Shown: positions 23,378 to 35,197, counted from the first letter of the stretch. The stretch is 64,000 nucleotides of DNA from Desulforamulus ruminis DSM 2154 (GCF_000215085.1 NC_015589.1:744001-808000), one strand, 5' to 3'. The notes: a model not told the origin generated them from the letters alone. Program-made: numbers and translations.

Positions 23378-24166
23378 TCAGCCTAAAATGCGCTCCGGAT
23401 AGGTGTATACATTCATCCGCTCCCCCTTGGCGAAACCAACGATGGTGATACCCAGTTTTTCAGCCATTTCAATTCCCAGGTCGGTGGGGGCGGAGCGGGA
23501 AATGATAACCGGCAGGCCCATTTTGCCTACCTTGATAACAATTTCAGAAGAAACCCTGCCGCTGAAGACCAGAATTTTGTCCTCCAGAGAGATGCCGTTC
23601 AAGAAAGCCCGGCCAAAGATTTTGTCTACGGCATTGTGCCGACCCACGTCTTCATAAAACAAAATCACTTCGGTGGGAGCGCAAAGGGCAGCATTGTGAA
23701 CCCCGCCGGTTTGTTGGAATAAAACGGACATTTCTTCCAGACGGTCGGATAAATTCCAAACCTGTCCGGGAGTTACCAAAAGCGGAGTGGTGATCTTGTT
23801 CATGCTCTTGGCATCATTCACAAAATAAAAAACCGGACGCCCCCTGCCGCAGCAGGAAGTAATGTTTCTTTTAAGAAATTTTTTTTCCGATTCGCCTTCC
23901 AAAGCTTCAATATGAACGGTTCCATTCTCGTAATCAATTTGAATATTGTTGAGATCCTCCGGACTCTGAAGCAGTCCTTCGGAGCAAAGAAAGCCTACGG
24001 CCAGTTCTTCCAAACCTTCCGGGGAACAAACCATGGTCACAAACTCCCTGCCGTTGAGGAACAGGGTTACGGGAACTTCGCGAACAATAGGATCTTCGGT
24101 ATGAAGGATTTTATCCCCTTTGATTTTAACGATATTTATGGATGTTCTGTTAATCTGCCAGGTCAT
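23378..24166 (-). CDS. fdhD: Formate dehydrogenase accessory sulfurtransferase FdhD
   Basis: Sulfurtransferase needed to sulfurate the Mo/W-bis-MGD cofactor of formate dehydrogenase. The 262-aa protein has EVPVTLFLNGREFVTMVCSP, the VGFLCSEG segment, paired Cys C105-C106 in TSCCGRGR, the TGGVHNAALC motif, the DVGRHNAVDK motif and VFSGRVSSEIV, then SRSAPT. The catalytic loop has CC rather than the CxxC of E. coli. AGGAGG precedes ATG 24166. It lies opposite the moeA operon and divergent from mogA; a selenocysteine or Mo/W formate dehydrogenase elsewhere is implied. Confidence 0.95.
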   Translation of the reverse strand: MTWQINRTSINIVKIKGDKILHTEDPIVREVPVTLFLNGREFVTMVCSPEGLEELAVGFLCSEGLLQSPEDLNNIQIDYENGTVHIEALEGESEKKFLKRNITSCCGRGRPVFYFVNDAKSMNKITTPLLVTPGQVWNLSDRLEEMSVLFQQTGGVHNAALCAPTEVILFYEDVGRHNAVDKIFGRAFLNGISLEDKILVFSGRVSSEIVIKVGKMGLPVIISRSAPTDLGIEMAEKLGITIVGFAKGERMNVYTYPERILG

Positions 24167-24261
24167 TTCCCAGCCTCCTTATAAAATATCGCAATATTTA
24201 TTTTATTGTATCTTAACCGGAGGCTGTTGTGAAGGCCGGCAAAATCCTTGGAGGTGAAAGC

Positions 24262-24750
24262 ATGTATAAAATAGGTATTGTAACCATGAGCGACAAGGGG
24301 GCCCGGGGAGAACGGGAGGATACCAGCGGCGCCGCCATTAAAGAGCTGGTGGCGGGTCTTGGCCGGGTGGAGCAATACCGGGTGGTACCCGATGATCCGG
24401 AAGTGATAAAGAATACTTTGATTGAATTTGCCGACCAACATGCCCTGGATCTTATTTTAACCACCGGTGGAACCGGGCTGGGGCCAAGGGATAACACCCC
24501 CGAAGCCACCCTGGCCGTCATCCACCGGCAGGTGCCGGGATTGGCGGAAGCCATCCGGGCGGAAAGTCTGAAAAAAACGCCCAAGGCCATGCTGTCCAGA
24601 GCAATCAGCGGTATCCGGGGCAAAACCTTAATTATTAACCTGCCCGGCAGTGTAAAGGGGGTAAGGGAATGCCTGGAGGTGGTTCTGCCGGTGCTGCCCC
24701 ATGGTTTGGAGATCCTTACCGGACGGGGTGGCGAGTGTGGTTCCGGCTAA
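24262..24750 (+). CDS. mogA: Molybdopterin adenylyltransferase MogA/MoaB family
   Basis: Adenylates molybdopterin before MoeA acts. The 162-aa protein has the family's GIVTMSDKGARGEREDTSG, the VPDDPEVIKNTL region, TTGGTGLGPRDNTPEAT (active loop) and LINLPGSVKGVRECLEV. The frame extends upstream to GTG 24229, but GGAGGTGA directly before ATG 24262 fixes the start. It completes the Moco island (moeA, moeA-fusion, ModE-like, fdhD). No terminator is evident in the 290-bp gap to groES. Confidence 0.94.
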   Translation: MYKIGIVTMSDKGARGEREDTSGAAIKELVAGLGRVEQYRVVPDDPEVIKNTLIEFADQHALDLILTTGGTGLGPRDNTPEATLAVIHRQVPGLAEAIRAESLKKTPKAMLSRAISGIRGKTLIINLPGSVKGVRECLEVVLPVLPHGLEILTGRGGECGSG

Positions 24751-24920
24751 ATGAAAAAATTTTTAAAAATTGCATAAAATAACCAGGTATAGGTTAAGAT
24801 ATCTTGTGGGTAAAAAAAATGATAGGGCTGAAAATCTAATATAGAGGGAGAAATTAAAAGATAAATGTACCAAATTAAATTTTTTCTAGGCCATTTTGGT
24901 ATATTTGCCATTGTAGGTAG

Positions 24921-24949
24921 TTGCTTTTAATCTTCTCGTTCTATATTAT
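24921..24949 (+). promoter_or_regulatory. SigA promoter of groESL
   Basis: TTGCTT (24921-24926), 17 bp, then TATTAT (24944-24949), directly ahead of the CIRCE operator. Confidence 0.6.
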
Positions 24950-24961
24950 ATTAACTGGGTG

Positions 24962-24988
24962 TTAGCACTCAATATTAATGAGTGCTAA
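24962..24988. promoter_or_regulatory. CIRCE operator (HrcA site)
   Basis: TTAGCACTC, 9-bp spacer, GAGTGCTAA: exact consensus of the HrcA-binding heat-shock operator, positioned at or just after the groESL transcription start. Confidence 0.98.
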
Positions 24989-25040
24989 CAACACAACCCG
25001 CAAATTAAAAAACCTTAATAATTTTAAAGGAGGGTTTTTT

Positions 25041-25325
25041 GTGATTAAACCATTAGGTGACAGGGTAGTTGTAAAGGCACTGCCCCAGGAAGAAAAAACC
25101 AAGAGCGGCATCGTACTGCCGGATACTGCCAAAGAGAAGCCTCAGCAGGGCGAAGTGATTGCCGTAGGTCCCGGCCGCCTGCTGGAAAACGGCCAGCGCG
25201 CCACCATTGATCTTAAGGCCGGTGACAAAGTATTCTTCTCCAAATATGCCGGCAACGAGGTTAAAATTGAAGAAGAAGAATTCCTGATCTTAAGAGAGAT
25301 GGATATTCTGGCTATTGTTGAATAA
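25041..25325 (+). CDS. groES: Co-chaperonin GroES
   Basis: 10-kDa lid of the GroEL folding chamber. The 94-aa protein has [11 protein letters not shown], the mobile-loop region [30 protein letters not shown] and the [15 protein letters not shown] strand. The frame is open from 24978 inside the CIRCE site, but AAAGGAGGG (25026-25034) puts the start at GTG 25041. groEL follows 48 bp later. HrcA repression through the upstream CIRCE operator is the expected control. Confidence 0.97.
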   Translation: MIKPLGDRVVVKALPQEEKTKSGIVLPDTAKEKPQQGEVIAVGPGRLLENGQRATIDLKAGDKVFFSKYAGNEVKIEEEEFLILREMDILAIVE

Positions 25326-25343
25326 GTTTATTTTTGTACTTAA

Positions 25344-27008
<1,665 letters not shown>

Positions 27009-27095
27009 GATCCTCCCGGAATCCTCTGTTGATAGGGGATTATGAGGAGCCCGCTGCCTTAAAAGTAACGAAAAAATAACAATGAGTCTATTAGG

Positions 27096-27137
27096 GACCT
27101 TTCAGAAGTTCGCCGAGCTTTTGAAAGGTCTCTTTCT
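27096..27137 (+). terminator. Terminator after groEL
   Basis: GACCTTTCAGAAG pairs with CTTTTGAAAGGTC (13 bp, one G-T), 9-base loop, then TCTTTCT. Confidence 0.85.
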
Positions 27138-27261
27138 GTTGGCATTTTTCCATTGGAGAACCAACAAAAAGACCGGGTTTAGAATAATTTATGGATGGCA
27201 GGTACTTTTAAAAGCCTTGAACAAAGGAACTTGCAGGAACACGCTCAGGTTTTCTATATTC

Positions 27262-27283
27262 TGTTATAATATTCCTTATAAGG
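27262..27283 (+). promoter_or_regulatory. Extended -10 and palindrome ahead of cysK
   Basis: TGTTATAAT (27262-27270) is an extended -10. The perfect palindrome CCTTATAAGG (27274-27283) follows at the likely transcription start, a position suited to a repressor such as an Rrf2/CymR-type cysteine regulator. No -35 was found at the usual spacing. Confidence 0.4.
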
Positions 27284-27343
27284 TAGAATAATTTTAGGGA
27301 ATGCCTTGGTAAAGGGTCTAAAATAAAAACGGGGGCGGTAAAA

Positions 27344-28279
27344 ATGACCATTTATAATAATATTTTAGAAACCATTGGCGGCACTCCGCTGGTGCGGGTA
27401 AACCGGTTGGCTGCGGGGACGGCGGCCGAGGTGCTGGCCAAAGTGGAATTTTTTAATCCCGGGGGAAGTGTCAAGGACCGTATCGGTTACGCTATGATTA
27501 TGGATGCGCTGGAAAGGGGCGTTATTGACAAGGACAGCGTTCTGGTGGAGCCCACCAGCGGCAATACCGGGGTGGGGCTGGCTCTTACCTGCGCGGCTCT
27601 GGGGCTGCGATTAATTTTAACCATGCCGGAGACCATGAGCCAAGAGCGGCGCAGCCTGCTGCAGGCCTACGGGGCGGAGCTGATTCTTACTCCCGGCCGG
27701 GAAGGGATGAATGGGGCCATTGCCAGAGCGGAAGAACTGGTAAAAAGTACACCTGGAGCCCTCATGCTGCAGCAGTTTGCCAACCCCGCCAATCCCCGGG
27801 CCCATGTGCGGAACACCGCCGTTGAAATCTGGGAGCATACCGGCGGCAAGGTGGATATCTTTGTGGCTGGTGTTGGCACAGGGGGAACCATCACCGGAGT
27901 GTCCACCTATATCAAAGAAAGAAAACCTTCCTTTCAGGCCATCGCGGTGGAACCGGCAGAATCCCCGGTCCTTTCCGGAGGACAGCCGGGCAGTCATCCC
28001 ATTCAGGGGATTGGAGCGGGTTTTGTACCGAAGGTTTTAAACCTCGCGATGATTGATGAAATTTTTCAGGTTAACGGTGAAAAAGCCATGGAAACGGCCA
28101 GAAGAGTGGCCCGGGAGGAAGGAATGTTAGTGGGAATTTCCGGAGGGGCGGCCATGTATGCTGCTTTGGAAGTGGCCCGCCGCCCGGAGAATGCCGGGAA
28201 AACGGTGGTGGTGCTGTTACCGGATACCGGCGAACGGTACTTGTCCACCCCTTTGTTTAAAGCGGAGCCGGCTCAATAG
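27344..28279 (+). CDS. cysK: Cysteine synthase A (O-acetylserine sulfhydrylase)
   Basis: PLP enzyme that makes cysteine from O-acetylserine and sulfide. The 311-aa protein has the PLP Lys in NPGGSVKDR (K44), the TSGNTGVG substrate loop, [14 protein letters not shown] (phosphate loop), GIGAGFVP and the end region [14 protein letters not shown]. The start ATG 27344 is preceded by GGGGGCGG rather than a classical GGAGG. The last 7 bp overlap the convergent EAL/GGDEF gene. It stands alone, without cysE nearby. Confidence 0.95.
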   Translation: MTIYNNILETIGGTPLVRVNRLAAGTAAEVLAKVEFFNPGGSVKDRIGYAMIMDALERGVIDKDSVLVEPTSGNTGVGLALTCAALGLRLILTMPETMSQERRSLLQAYGAELILTPGREGMNGAIARAEELVKSTPGALMLQQFANPANPRAHVRNTAVEIWEHTGGKVDIFVAGVGTGGTITGVSTYIKERKPSFQAIAVEPAESPVLSGGQPGSHPIQGIGAGFVPKVLNLAMIDEIFQVNGEKAMETARRVAREEGMLVGISGGAAMYAALEVARRPENAGKTVVVLLPDTGERYLSTPLFKAEPAQ

Positions 28280-30597
28280 GAAGGAGGGTAGGGCGGAGCA
28301 GTGCAGCGGCGGTCCCGGACATACACGCTGCCAATTTTGGATTTAGCGTACTTTTTGAGCTGAGCGGCCGTTTCCGCCAAACCTTCGGCGGAACAGTGGC
28401 TGGCGCACTCTACAATAGCCAGGGAAACCGACACAAAGGGGAACCAGGTTTCCTGTCCCTGCCGGTCCCTGCCGTAAAATCCCCCGATGACCCTGTCTTC
28501 GGCGGAATAAAGACTTTTCACCAGCCGGTCAAAATACCGAATGTATTGCTGGCAAAGGTTATCGGCTTTATCCTTATGGGTTAATATCACAAAATCATCG
28601 CCTCCAATGTGCCCTATAAAATCCGTGGCTGAGCCAAATTTCCGGACTACACTGGTCAGCAGCCTGGCCGCCAGCAGCAGCAGGCGGTCTCCGTTTTCGA
28701 AGCCGTAACGGTCATTATAGGACTTGAAATGATCCAAGTCCATATAGATGCAGACAAACGGGGAGTTTTCCGTAAGACGGTTATTTAATTCTCCTTCTAT
28801 GGTCAAGTTTCCAGGCAGGCCGGTCAAAGGGTTGGCTCCCTTGGCCACCTCCATCCGGATCTTGGTCATGGTATCCAGCAGGGTTTGCACCGAAACCACT
28901 CCGTAAAGGCTGGTGTCCCTGGTAATCACAATATCATCATAAAGCTTGAGCTTGTCCCGGCTCATGGATTGTTGGGAGGCATGCTCAATGGGTACGGAGA
29001 TGTCCACCACCAGGGGGTCCGGGTCCATGATGGTGGATACCGGCCGCTCAAAATAAAGAGCCACACCGTATTGGGTGCCCAGGTAACGGTCCAGATGATG
29101 CCGCATAATGAGGCCAACAGGCCGTTCTCCTTGGGTGATGACCACGCCGCTGATAAGTTGGTTGGCATCCAATATTTTTTTCAACTGCCGCACAGGCGTA
29201 TGGGCGTTTACCTGTACGGCAGGTTCACTGATATCACCGATGGGGAAGGCTTTTTGCCAGACCCCCGTGGGATTGCGGGAGGCCAGAGAGAGGATTTTCG
29301 CTAATGCCTCGGCACGAACCTCCGGCTTGGGAAAAGACGGGCGGGCCAGATAGTACCCCTGGCCGTAGTGCACACCCAGAGTGCGCAAGGTAGTCAACTC
29401 CTGATCGGTTTCAATGCCCTCAGCAATAATGTAGCAGCCAATTTTTTGGGCAAAGGTGACAAAGGTTTCCAGCAAGGCCTGCTTTACCCGGTTGCTATGG
29501 ATATTCCGCACCAGGGAGGAATCAATTTTAATGTATTCGGGCTTTACCTCGGCGATGGCCTGCAGGCTGGAAAACCCGGCGCCGGCATCGTCCACGGCAA
29601 TGCGGTAGCCCTGGTTCCGGTAATGGGACAGGGTTTTGTTAAACTGGCTAAAGTCATGGATGCCCTGCCGCTCGGTAATTTCAAAAACAATATTGGTGGC
29701 ACTCAGGAAACGGTCCTTTAAAAATTTCCTGGTTTCCCCCTTGGCGAATTGCGTGTCATTGACGGTCTGAGGGTGGATGTTGAGAAAAAGCCGCTGCTCC
29801 TTTTCCATCTTGCCGAAGTTTATTATAGACAACTCCCGGCAAATTTTTTCCAGTGGAAATAATAATCCCACTTCTTCAGCAAAGTTAAAGATAACCATTG
29901 GAGTTTCAAAATAGCTGCCCCGGGGTCCCCGGGTCAAGGCTTCCCAGCCTAATATCTCACCGGTTTGCAAAGAAGCAATAGGCTGGTACACAATGAGAAA
30001 ATCCCTCTTTTCTAAAAGCCCTTCAAACTCCTCTCTCAAATGCAGTGTTTGTTGATTCAGGGCGCCTTTCGCCACCTTTTGGGCATCCCGCAAAGCCGTA
30101 TACAGGGCGTATTCGGCTTTCTTGGCGCGGCTCTTGGCTATGGTGGCATAGCCCACATGAAGTTTCACGGTGCTGCCGGTAAGTTTAAAAAGCTCGGCTT
30201 TTAAGCTTTCCTCCAAGGCCAGACGCAGGGCGGTGGACATTTTGGTCAAATGCTCGGGGGAAGTGGTTTTATAACGGCACAGGACCAGAAAATCATCCCC
30301 CCATAGGTTTTCCACCACCAAATCTCCCAAACAATCCATGAATTGAGAGGCCCGCTGGCGCAGGGCGGCACGGAGGACATGCAGCACCCGGTTGGCCAGG
30401 GCATCGCCGTGCAACTGTGCCACTTGCTGAAAATTTACCACATCCACATAAAGAAGAAGGACCGAAGGGCCCTGAACCATCATCTTCTGGAGCTTTTCCA
30501 TTAGATTAGAGCCTTTGAGCAAATGAACCAGCAGAGAATTGCTTCCCATCATCATCAGAGAGGCCCGGATGCTGCCGAGGAGATTTACCAGCTTCAA
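28273..30597 (-). CDS. EAL/CBS/GGDEF signalling protein
   Basis: 774-aa cytosolic c-di-GMP signalling protein without a membrane segment. Order: N-terminal degenerate GGDEF-like domain (about residues 40-190; LWGDDFLVL replaces the GGDEF loop), EAL phosphodiesterase domain (about 200-440), two CBS motifs (about 465-590; [31 protein letters not shown]), and a C-terminal GGDEF with [11 protein letters not shown] (about 610-760). EAL catalytic residues are seen in [46 protein letters not shown] and GQGYYLARP, so hydrolysis is plausible. The CBS pair may bind adenine nucleotide. TTG 30597 follows AGGAGG. Whether GGDDF makes c-di-GMP is uncertain. Confidence 0.9.
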   Translation of the reverse strand: MKLVNLLGSIRASLMMMGSNSLLVHLLKGSNLMEKLQKMMVQGPSVLLLYVDVVNFQQVAQLHGDALANRVLHVLRAALRQRASQFMDCLGDLVVENLWGDDFLVLCRYKTTSPEHLTKMSTALRLALEESLKAELFKLTGSTVKLHVGYATIAKSRAKKAEYALYTALRDAQKVAKGALNQQTLHLREEFEGLLEKRDFLIVYQPIASLQTGEILGWEALTRGPRGSYFETPMVIFNFAEEVGLLFPLEKICRELSIINFGKMEKEQRLFLNIHPQTVNDTQFAKGETRKFLKDRFLSATNIVFEITERQGIHDFSQFNKTLSHYRNQGYRIAVDDAGAGFSSLQAIAEVKPEYIKIDSSLVRNIHSNRVKQALLETFVTFAQKIGCYIIAEGIETDQELTTLRTLGVHYGQGYYLARPSFPKPEVRAEALAKILSLASRNPTGVWQKAFPIGDISEPAVQVNAHTPVRQLKKILDANQLISGVVITQGERPVGLIMRHHLDRYLGTQYGVALYFERPVSTIMDPDPLVVDISVPIEHASQQSMSRDKLKLYDDIVITRDTSLYGVVSVQTLLDTMTKIRMEVAKGANPLTGLPGNLTIEGELNNRLTENSPFVCIYMDLDHFKSYNDRYGFENGDRLLLLAARLLTSVVRKFGSATDFIGHIGGDDFVILTHKDKADNLCQQYIRYFDRLVKSLYSAEDRVIGGFYGRDRQGQETWFPFVSVSLAIVECASHCSAEGLAETAAQLKKYAKSKIGSVYVRDRRCTAPPYPPSY

Positions 30598-30910
30598 AGA
30601 ATGAACCTCCTGCCATAAGTTGGTTATTTCATTTTACGGCAGTACCGTTATGTTCCTGTTAATATCCGGTTAATGGCGGGTAAATGTTTCTGTTTTTTTC
30701 CTTTAACGGTCAATATCCATGCCGAACGGTAGATTTGGCGATCCAAGCGGTAATTTTTCAGATTTAAATGAGCCGGGCCTTTTCCTTAGCCGTTTAGTGG
30801 TCCAGCCATCAGAAAAAAAGGGGATTCCTTCAATTAACGGAAAAAACATTACCCCCGGGCTCTTTCTTCGATAAGATAAAATCAAATAAATCGGCTTGGG
30901 GGTTTTGGTT
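30598..30910. other. Divergent intergenic region
   Basis: 313 bp between the EAL/GGDEF gene (minus strand) and acs (plus strand). It is AT-rich, must hold two divergent promoters, and shows no RNA element that I recognise. A 60-codon open frame on the minus strand (30703-30885) has no ribosome site and no family resemblance. Confidence 0.4.
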
Positions 30911-32848
30911 ATGGCTGTTGAAAAAGTTCATGAGTGTGCTCAGGAGGAGCAAGTTTATCATCCCTCTTTATCCTTTTCCGCCCGGGCCAATGTCCGGGAT
31001 GCCCGGATTTATGACTGGGCCGGCATGGATTATCAAAGCTTCTGGGCTTCAGAAGCGGAAAAACTGCACTGGATCAAGCCCTGGGAAAAGGTGCTGGAGT
31101 GGCAGAGTCCCTTTGCCCAGTGGTTCGTCGGAGGCAAGCTGAATGCTTGTTATAATTGTGTGGACCGCCACTTGGACGGCTGGCGTAAAAATAAAGCGGC
31201 CATTATCTTTGAAGGTGAACCGGGCGATCAGATGGTTTTAACTTATCAGGATCTGTACCGGGAAGTAACTAAATTTGCCAATGTACTGCGGGGCATGGGA
31301 ATCCAAAAGGGCGATACGGTCAGTATTTACATGCCCATGATTCCCCAGGCGGTGATTGCCATGCTGGCCTGCGCCCGTATCGGCGTGCCTCACAGTCTGG
31401 TATTTGGAGGCTTTTCTTCCGAAGCCTTGCGGGACCGGATTAATGACGCGGCCTCCAAGGTTGTCGTTACAACCGATGCCTGCTGGCGCCGGGGCAAGGC
31501 TATTCCTTTGAAGCAGAGCGTGGATGTGGCTTTACAAAGCTGCTCCAGCGTAGAGAAGGTTGTGGTGGTTCAGCGAACCGGCATGGAAGTTGCCATGGAA
31601 CCGGGCCGAGATCTCTGGTACCATGAATTGATGGAGAGCGCACGGGCAGGCTGTGAGCCCGAAGTGATGGATGCCGAAGATATTCTTTTTATTCTCTACA
31701 CCAGCGGCACCACCGGAAAACCCAAAGGCATTGTGCATACAACCGGGGGTTACTTAACCGGAGTTTCTTCCACCCACCGCAATATTTTTGACCTTAAGGA
31801 AGAAGACGTATATTGGTGCACGGCGGATATCGGCTGGATTACCGGACACAGCTACATTGTTTACGGACCTCTGGCCAACGGCAGTACCGTTTTGATGTTT
31901 GAAGGGGCACCGGACTACCCTGAGAAGGATCGTTTCTGGGAAATCATAGAAAAGTACCAGGTCAGCATTTTTTACACGGCTCCCACGGCCATCCGTATGT
32001 TCATGAAGTGGGGAGAGCAGTGGCCCGCCGGCAGAGATTTATCCTCTCTGCGTTTACTGGGTTCGGTGGGCGAGCCCATTAACCCCGAGGCCTGGTCCTG
32101 GTATCATAGAAATATCGGCAGAGAAAATTGTCCCATTGTGGATACCTGGTGGCAGACGGAGACCGGTAGTGTGATGGTTGCTCCCCTGCCGGGCTTAACT
32201 CCCACCAAAGCCGGATCCGCCACCCTGCCTTTGCCCGGCGTATTCGTGGATGTAGTGGATGAATCAGGCAACCCGGTGGGAGCCGGCGGCAACGGCTATC
32301 TGGTGATCAAGCAGCCCTGGCCCTCCATGCTGCGGACCATTTACAAGGATCCCCAGCGTTATGTGGATACCTACTGGTCCCATTTCGACGGTATGTATTT
32401 TACCGGCGACGGCGCTCGCCGGGATGAAGACGGCTATATTTGGGTGCTGGGGCGGGTGGATGATGTAATTAATGTTTCCGGTCACAGAATCGGTACGGCC
32501 GAAGTGGAAAGTGCCCTGGTTGAACATCCCACGGTGGCTGAAGCGGCTGTTATCGGGCGCTACCATGAATTAAAGGGTCAGGCGGTTTCCGCCTTTGTTA
32601 CCCTGAGGGAAGGAATTGCCTGGTCTCCTGAACTGGAAAGGGATTTAAAGACCCACGTGGCCAAAAAGATTGGCGGCCTGGCCAGGCCGGAGGAAATTGT
32701 CTGTGCCTGGGAATTGCCGAAAACCCGCAGCGGTAAAATTATGCGGCGCTTACTCAGGGATATTGCCGAGGGCAGGGTGCTGGGCGACACTTCAACCTTA
32801 GCGGACCCTTCGGTGGTTAGCCAATTGATGAAACAAAAAACCCTGTAA
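30911..32848 (+). CDS. acsA: Acetyl-CoA synthetase
   Basis: AMP-forming acetate:CoA ligase, activating acetate for biosynthesis or energy metabolism. The 645-aa protein has the ANL motifs: [14 protein letters not shown], the [16 protein letters not shown] segment (acetate pocket), WWQTETGS (around residue 420), [31 protein letters not shown] (in pieces) and the catalytic C-terminal [13 protein letters not shown] with the acetylation-prone Lys. TTG 30896 lies upstream in frame, but ATG 30911 is set by the GGGGG run. It ends with a strong terminator. The LytS/LytR pair lies beyond it. Confidence 0.95.
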   Translation: MAVEKVHECAQEEQVYHPSLSFSARANVRDARIYDWAGMDYQSFWASEAEKLHWIKPWEKVLEWQSPFAQWFVGGKLNACYNCVDRHLDGWRKNKAAIIFEGEPGDQMVLTYQDLYREVTKFANVLRGMGIQKGDTVSIYMPMIPQAVIAMLACARIGVPHSLVFGGFSSEALRDRINDAASKVVVTTDACWRRGKAIPLKQSVDVALQSCSSVEKVVVVQRTGMEVAMEPGRDLWYHELMESARAGCEPEVMDAEDILFILYTSGTTGKPKGIVHTTGGYLTGVSSTHRNIFDLKEEDVYWCTADIGWITGHSYIVYGPLANGSTVLMFEGAPDYPEKDRFWEIIEKYQVSIFYTAPTAIRMFMKWGEQWPAGRDLSSLRLLGSVGEPINPEAWSWYHRNIGRENCPIVDTWWQTETGSVMVAPLPGLTPTKAGSATLPLPGVFVDVVDESGNPVGAGGNGYLVIKQPWPSMLRTIYKDPQRYVDTYWSHFDGMYFTGDGARRDEDGYIWVLGRVDDVINVSGHRIGTAEVESALVEHPTVAEAAVIGRYHELKGQAVSAFVTLREGIAWSPELERDLKTHVAKKIGGLARPEEIVCAWELPKTRSGKIMRRLLRDIAEGRVLGDTSTLADPSVVSQLMKQKTL

Positions 32849-32872
32849 TTTTTTCATCAAAACTTGACAAGC

Positions 32873-32900
32873 AACCTCCAGAATTTTTCTGGAGGTTTTT
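32873..32900 (+). terminator. Terminator after acs
   Basis: AACCTCCAGAA pairs with TTCTGGAGGTT (11 bp), loop TTT, then a T run. Confidence 0.92.
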
Positions 32901-32927
32901 CCTTATCATTTTCCGCCACAGGTATAC

Positions 32928-32948
32928 AAGACCAGACGGTCTTTTTTT
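32928..32948 (+). terminator. Terminator hairpin in the lytS leader
   Basis: AAGACC, loop AGAC, GGTCTT then TTTTT, ending 9 bp before the lytS start ATG and covering the space before its GAAGGA site. It could be a second terminator for acs or an attenuator of lytS. Confidence 0.7.
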
Positions 32949-32957
32949 GAAGGAACT

Positions 32958-34325
32958 ATGTACTTAGGTGTAGAAATAAAAAGCATGGAAATATTACGAT
33001 TATTAAGTCAATGGCTAAATAAAAAATTAAATTTCCGAACGCCGGAAGCGCAAACTGTGCTTCGTTTAGCCGTAGTGCAGATCGTGGTCGGCGTCGGGGT
33101 GGGTCTCTGGCGTCCGGCCATTTGGACGGAGGTGCTGGTCCTTTGCGGGCTTAGTTTTCTGGCGGCGGTTGTGGTCATGGGCTATCGTCCCCTGCGGCGG
33201 GTACTGACGGTAAGAATTGACGAGAAATCCGTGGCTCCCACCCTGCAAATTGCCAATGAAACGCTGCCCTTTCTGCGCCGGGGCTTAAACGAAGAAACCG
33301 CCCGTCAAACGGCGGAGATCATTCAAAAGATCAGTGATGTAGCAGCGGTAGCCATTACCGACCGGGAGAAAGTACTGGTCTTTTTAGGCCCCGGCTGTGA
33401 GAATCACCCGGTGGGAGGGTCCATTGTAACCCGGGCCACCCATGAGGTGATTGCCACCGGTGAATTAAAGGTGGTTCAAAATAAAAGCGAATTTAATTGT
33501 CCTGTCAAGGATTGCATCTGCCCTTTGGAAGCCGCGGTGATTGCCCCCTTGACCTGCAAAGGAAAAGTGGTGGGGACGGTAAAGCTTTACCAAACCCATA
33601 AGGGTCAAATTCCGGGCAGTGTGGTGAAACTGGCGGTGGGCGTGGCCCAACTGCTGGGTGTGCAAATGGAGCTGGCGGAATTGGACCGTCAGGCCCAACT
33701 GGTCACCCGGGCGGAATTGGATGCCCTGCAGGCTCAAATTAACCCTCACTTTTTATTTAACACCCTGAACACCATCAGCATGTTTATCCGCACCAACCCG
33801 GAGACGGCCCGGCGTTTGCTGATCCGTTTGGCTGCTTTTTTCCGGCATTCCTTAAAAAGATACGGCCGCTTTATCACCCTGGAAGAAGAAATGGAATACA
33901 TTCATACCTACCTGGTGTTGGAAAAGGCGCGTTTCCGGGAGAAGCTTCGCATTTTAAGAAATATTGATAAATCCCTCCTGCAATACCGTATTCCCGTGTT
34001 AACGGTACAGCCTCTGGTGGAAAACGCCATTCGTCACGGCATTACCCCCAAAGAAGGGCAGGGCACGGTACAAATATCCGCCCAGCTTCGGGGGGATGAA
34101 ATTGAAATTGCCATTACCGACGATGGGGTGGGCATTCCCCCGGAGATCATGCCCAAAATATTTACTCCTGGTTTTGGTTCGGGCAGTGGAGTAGGGTTGT
34201 CCAATGTTCATGAAAGATTAAAAATCCTGTTTGGCGAGGAGCATGGTTTAAACATTGAAAGTGAACCGGGCAACGGTACCGCTGTCTGGCTTCGGGTGCC
34301 CCTTGTACTGGAAGACTTTGAGTAG
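32958..34325 (+). CDS. LytS-type sensor histidine kinase
   Basis: 455-aa membrane histidine kinase. Two TM helices lie near residues 37-50 and 54-73 (LRLAVVQIVVGVGVGLW, LVLCGLSFLAAVVVMGY). A GAF-like sensor region spans about 95-245 with a Cys cluster (CENHP, NCPVKDCICPLE). The His_kinase domain has the phospho-acceptor in AQINPHFLFNTLNTISMF and the ATPase N-box in QPLVENAIRHGITPKEGQG, with DDGVGIPPEI and GSGVGLSNVHERL. The partner LytR gene follows 12 bp later. The start ATG is preceded by GAAGGA. The cysteines might bind an Fe-S cluster or a redox signal; inference. Confidence 0.93.
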   Translation: MYLGVEIKSMEILRLLSQWLNKKLNFRTPEAQTVLRLAVVQIVVGVGVGLWRPAIWTEVLVLCGLSFLAAVVVMGYRPLRRVLTVRIDEKSVAPTLQIANETLPFLRRGLNEETARQTAEIIQKISDVAAVAITDREKVLVFLGPGCENHPVGGSIVTRATHEVIATGELKVVQNKSEFNCPVKDCICPLEAAVIAPLTCKGKVVGTVKLYQTHKGQIPGSVVKLAVGVAQLLGVQMELAELDRQAQLVTRAELDALQAQINPHFLFNTLNTISMFIRTNPETARRLLIRLAAFFRHSLKRYGRFITLEEEMEYIHTYLVLEKARFREKLRILRNIDKSLLQYRIPVLTVQPLVENAIRHGITPKEGQGTVQISAQLRGDEIEIAITDDGVGIPPEIMPKIFTPGFGSGSGVGLSNVHERLKILFGEEHGLNIESEPGNGTAVWLRVPLVLEDFE

Positions 34326-34337
34326 GGAGGGTTTGTC

Positions 34338-35120
34338 GTGTTATTAAAAGCCCTGATTGTGGATGACGAATACCCTGCCCGGCAGGAGCTGCGCTTTATG
34401 CTGGGGCGGTTTGACAATATTGAAATTGTTGGGGAAGCCACCAGTGCCAATGAGGCGCTGGCTCTCATCAGGGCGCTTGACTATCAGGTATTGTTTTTAG
34501 ATATTAATCTGCCCGGAATGAATGGCCTGGAGTTAGGGGCGGTGATCCAGGAATTGCCCAAGCCTCCCTTTGTCATCTTTGTTTCGGCTTATGACGAACA
34601 TGCCCTAAAAGCCTTTGATGTGAATGCAGTGGATTACATCTTAAAACCCATTGATGAGAAAAGATTGAAAAGGGCCATCGACCGGGTTATCAAGGCCCAT
34701 CAGGAACGGGACGCCTCGGTAGCTTCGGGCGGCAGTGCAGTGCCCGGAACTTCCAAAGGTTTGCCGGGAACTACGGATGAAATTAAGATCAACCGGATTC
34801 CCGCAGAAAAACTGGGCAAAACCATTTTAGTGGATATTGAGGAAATCTTTTATGCTTTTACCGAACAGGATTACGTTTATATTAAAACCTTTGCCGATAA
34901 ACTGTTTACCCGCTTTACCCTGAAAGAGCTGGATGTCCGGCTGGGGGGAGGCATGTTTTTCCGAACCCATCGCTGTTACATTGTCAACCTGCAAAAGGTA
35001 AAAGAAATAGTCCCCTTCTTTAACGGTACTTATAATCTTGTTTTGGAAGATAAAGAACGCAGCGAAGTCCCAGTGAGCCGGGCCCAGGCAAAAAAACTGA
35101 GAAAGATTTTAGGCTTTTAG
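34338..35120 (+). CDS. LytR/AlgR-family response regulator
   Basis: 260-aa response regulator, partner of the LytS-type kinase. Receiver (about 1-120): LIVDDEYPARQELRFML gives the acidic pair, phospho-Asp in VLFLDINLPGMNG, then VFVSAYDEHALKAFDV and DYILKPIDEKRLKRAID with the conserved Lys. A linker rich in Gly/Ser leads to a C-terminal LytTR DNA-binding domain (about 150-258; DYVYIKTFADKLFTRFTL, FFRTHRCYIVNLQKV). GTG 34338 follows AGGGAGGG. acs upstream of the pair is a plausible target by analogy; targets cannot be read here. Confidence 0.94.
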   Translation: MLLKALIVDDEYPARQELRFMLGRFDNIEIVGEATSANEALALIRALDYQVLFLDINLPGMNGLELGAVIQELPKPPFVIFVSAYDEHALKAFDVNAVDYILKPIDEKRLKRAIDRVIKAHQERDASVASGGSAVPGTSKGLPGTTDEIKINRIPAEKLGKTILVDIEEIFYAFTEQDYVYIKTFADKLFTRFTLKELDVRLGGGMFFRTHRCYIVNLQKVKEIVPFFNGTYNLVLEDKERSEVPVSRAQAKKLRKILGF

Positions 35121-35197
35121 CACAAAGTCTGCCCAGCCGATGGGTGGACTTTTTGATGTAAAAATCCAAGTCAGCTTAATTTCCGGGGGTGTATGCG

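Larger units (their letters stand above)
27009..27343. other. Intergenic region between groEL and cysK
   Basis: The 335-bp gap holds a strong terminator (27096-27137), and an extended -10 for cysK with a CCTTATAAGG palindrome next to it. A 69-codon open frame (27082-27291) has no ribosome site and runs through the terminator, so it is not counted as a gene. Confidence 0.6.

Noticed and set aside
24866-24894. TACCAAA/TTTTGGTA inverted repeat ahead of groES as a mogA terminator
   Set aside because: The arms are short and separated by AT-rich sequence and no T run follows; not convincing.
27082-27291. Small open frame between groEL and cysK
   Set aside because: Runs through the groEL terminator and the cysK promoter and has no ribosome site.
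30703-30885. 60-codon minus-strand frame ahead of acs
   Set aside because: No ribosome site, no recognisable motif, in a divergent promoter region.
30598-30910. c-di-GMP riboswitch ahead of the EAL/GGDEF gene
   Set aside because: No conserved riboswitch core could be matched on either strand.
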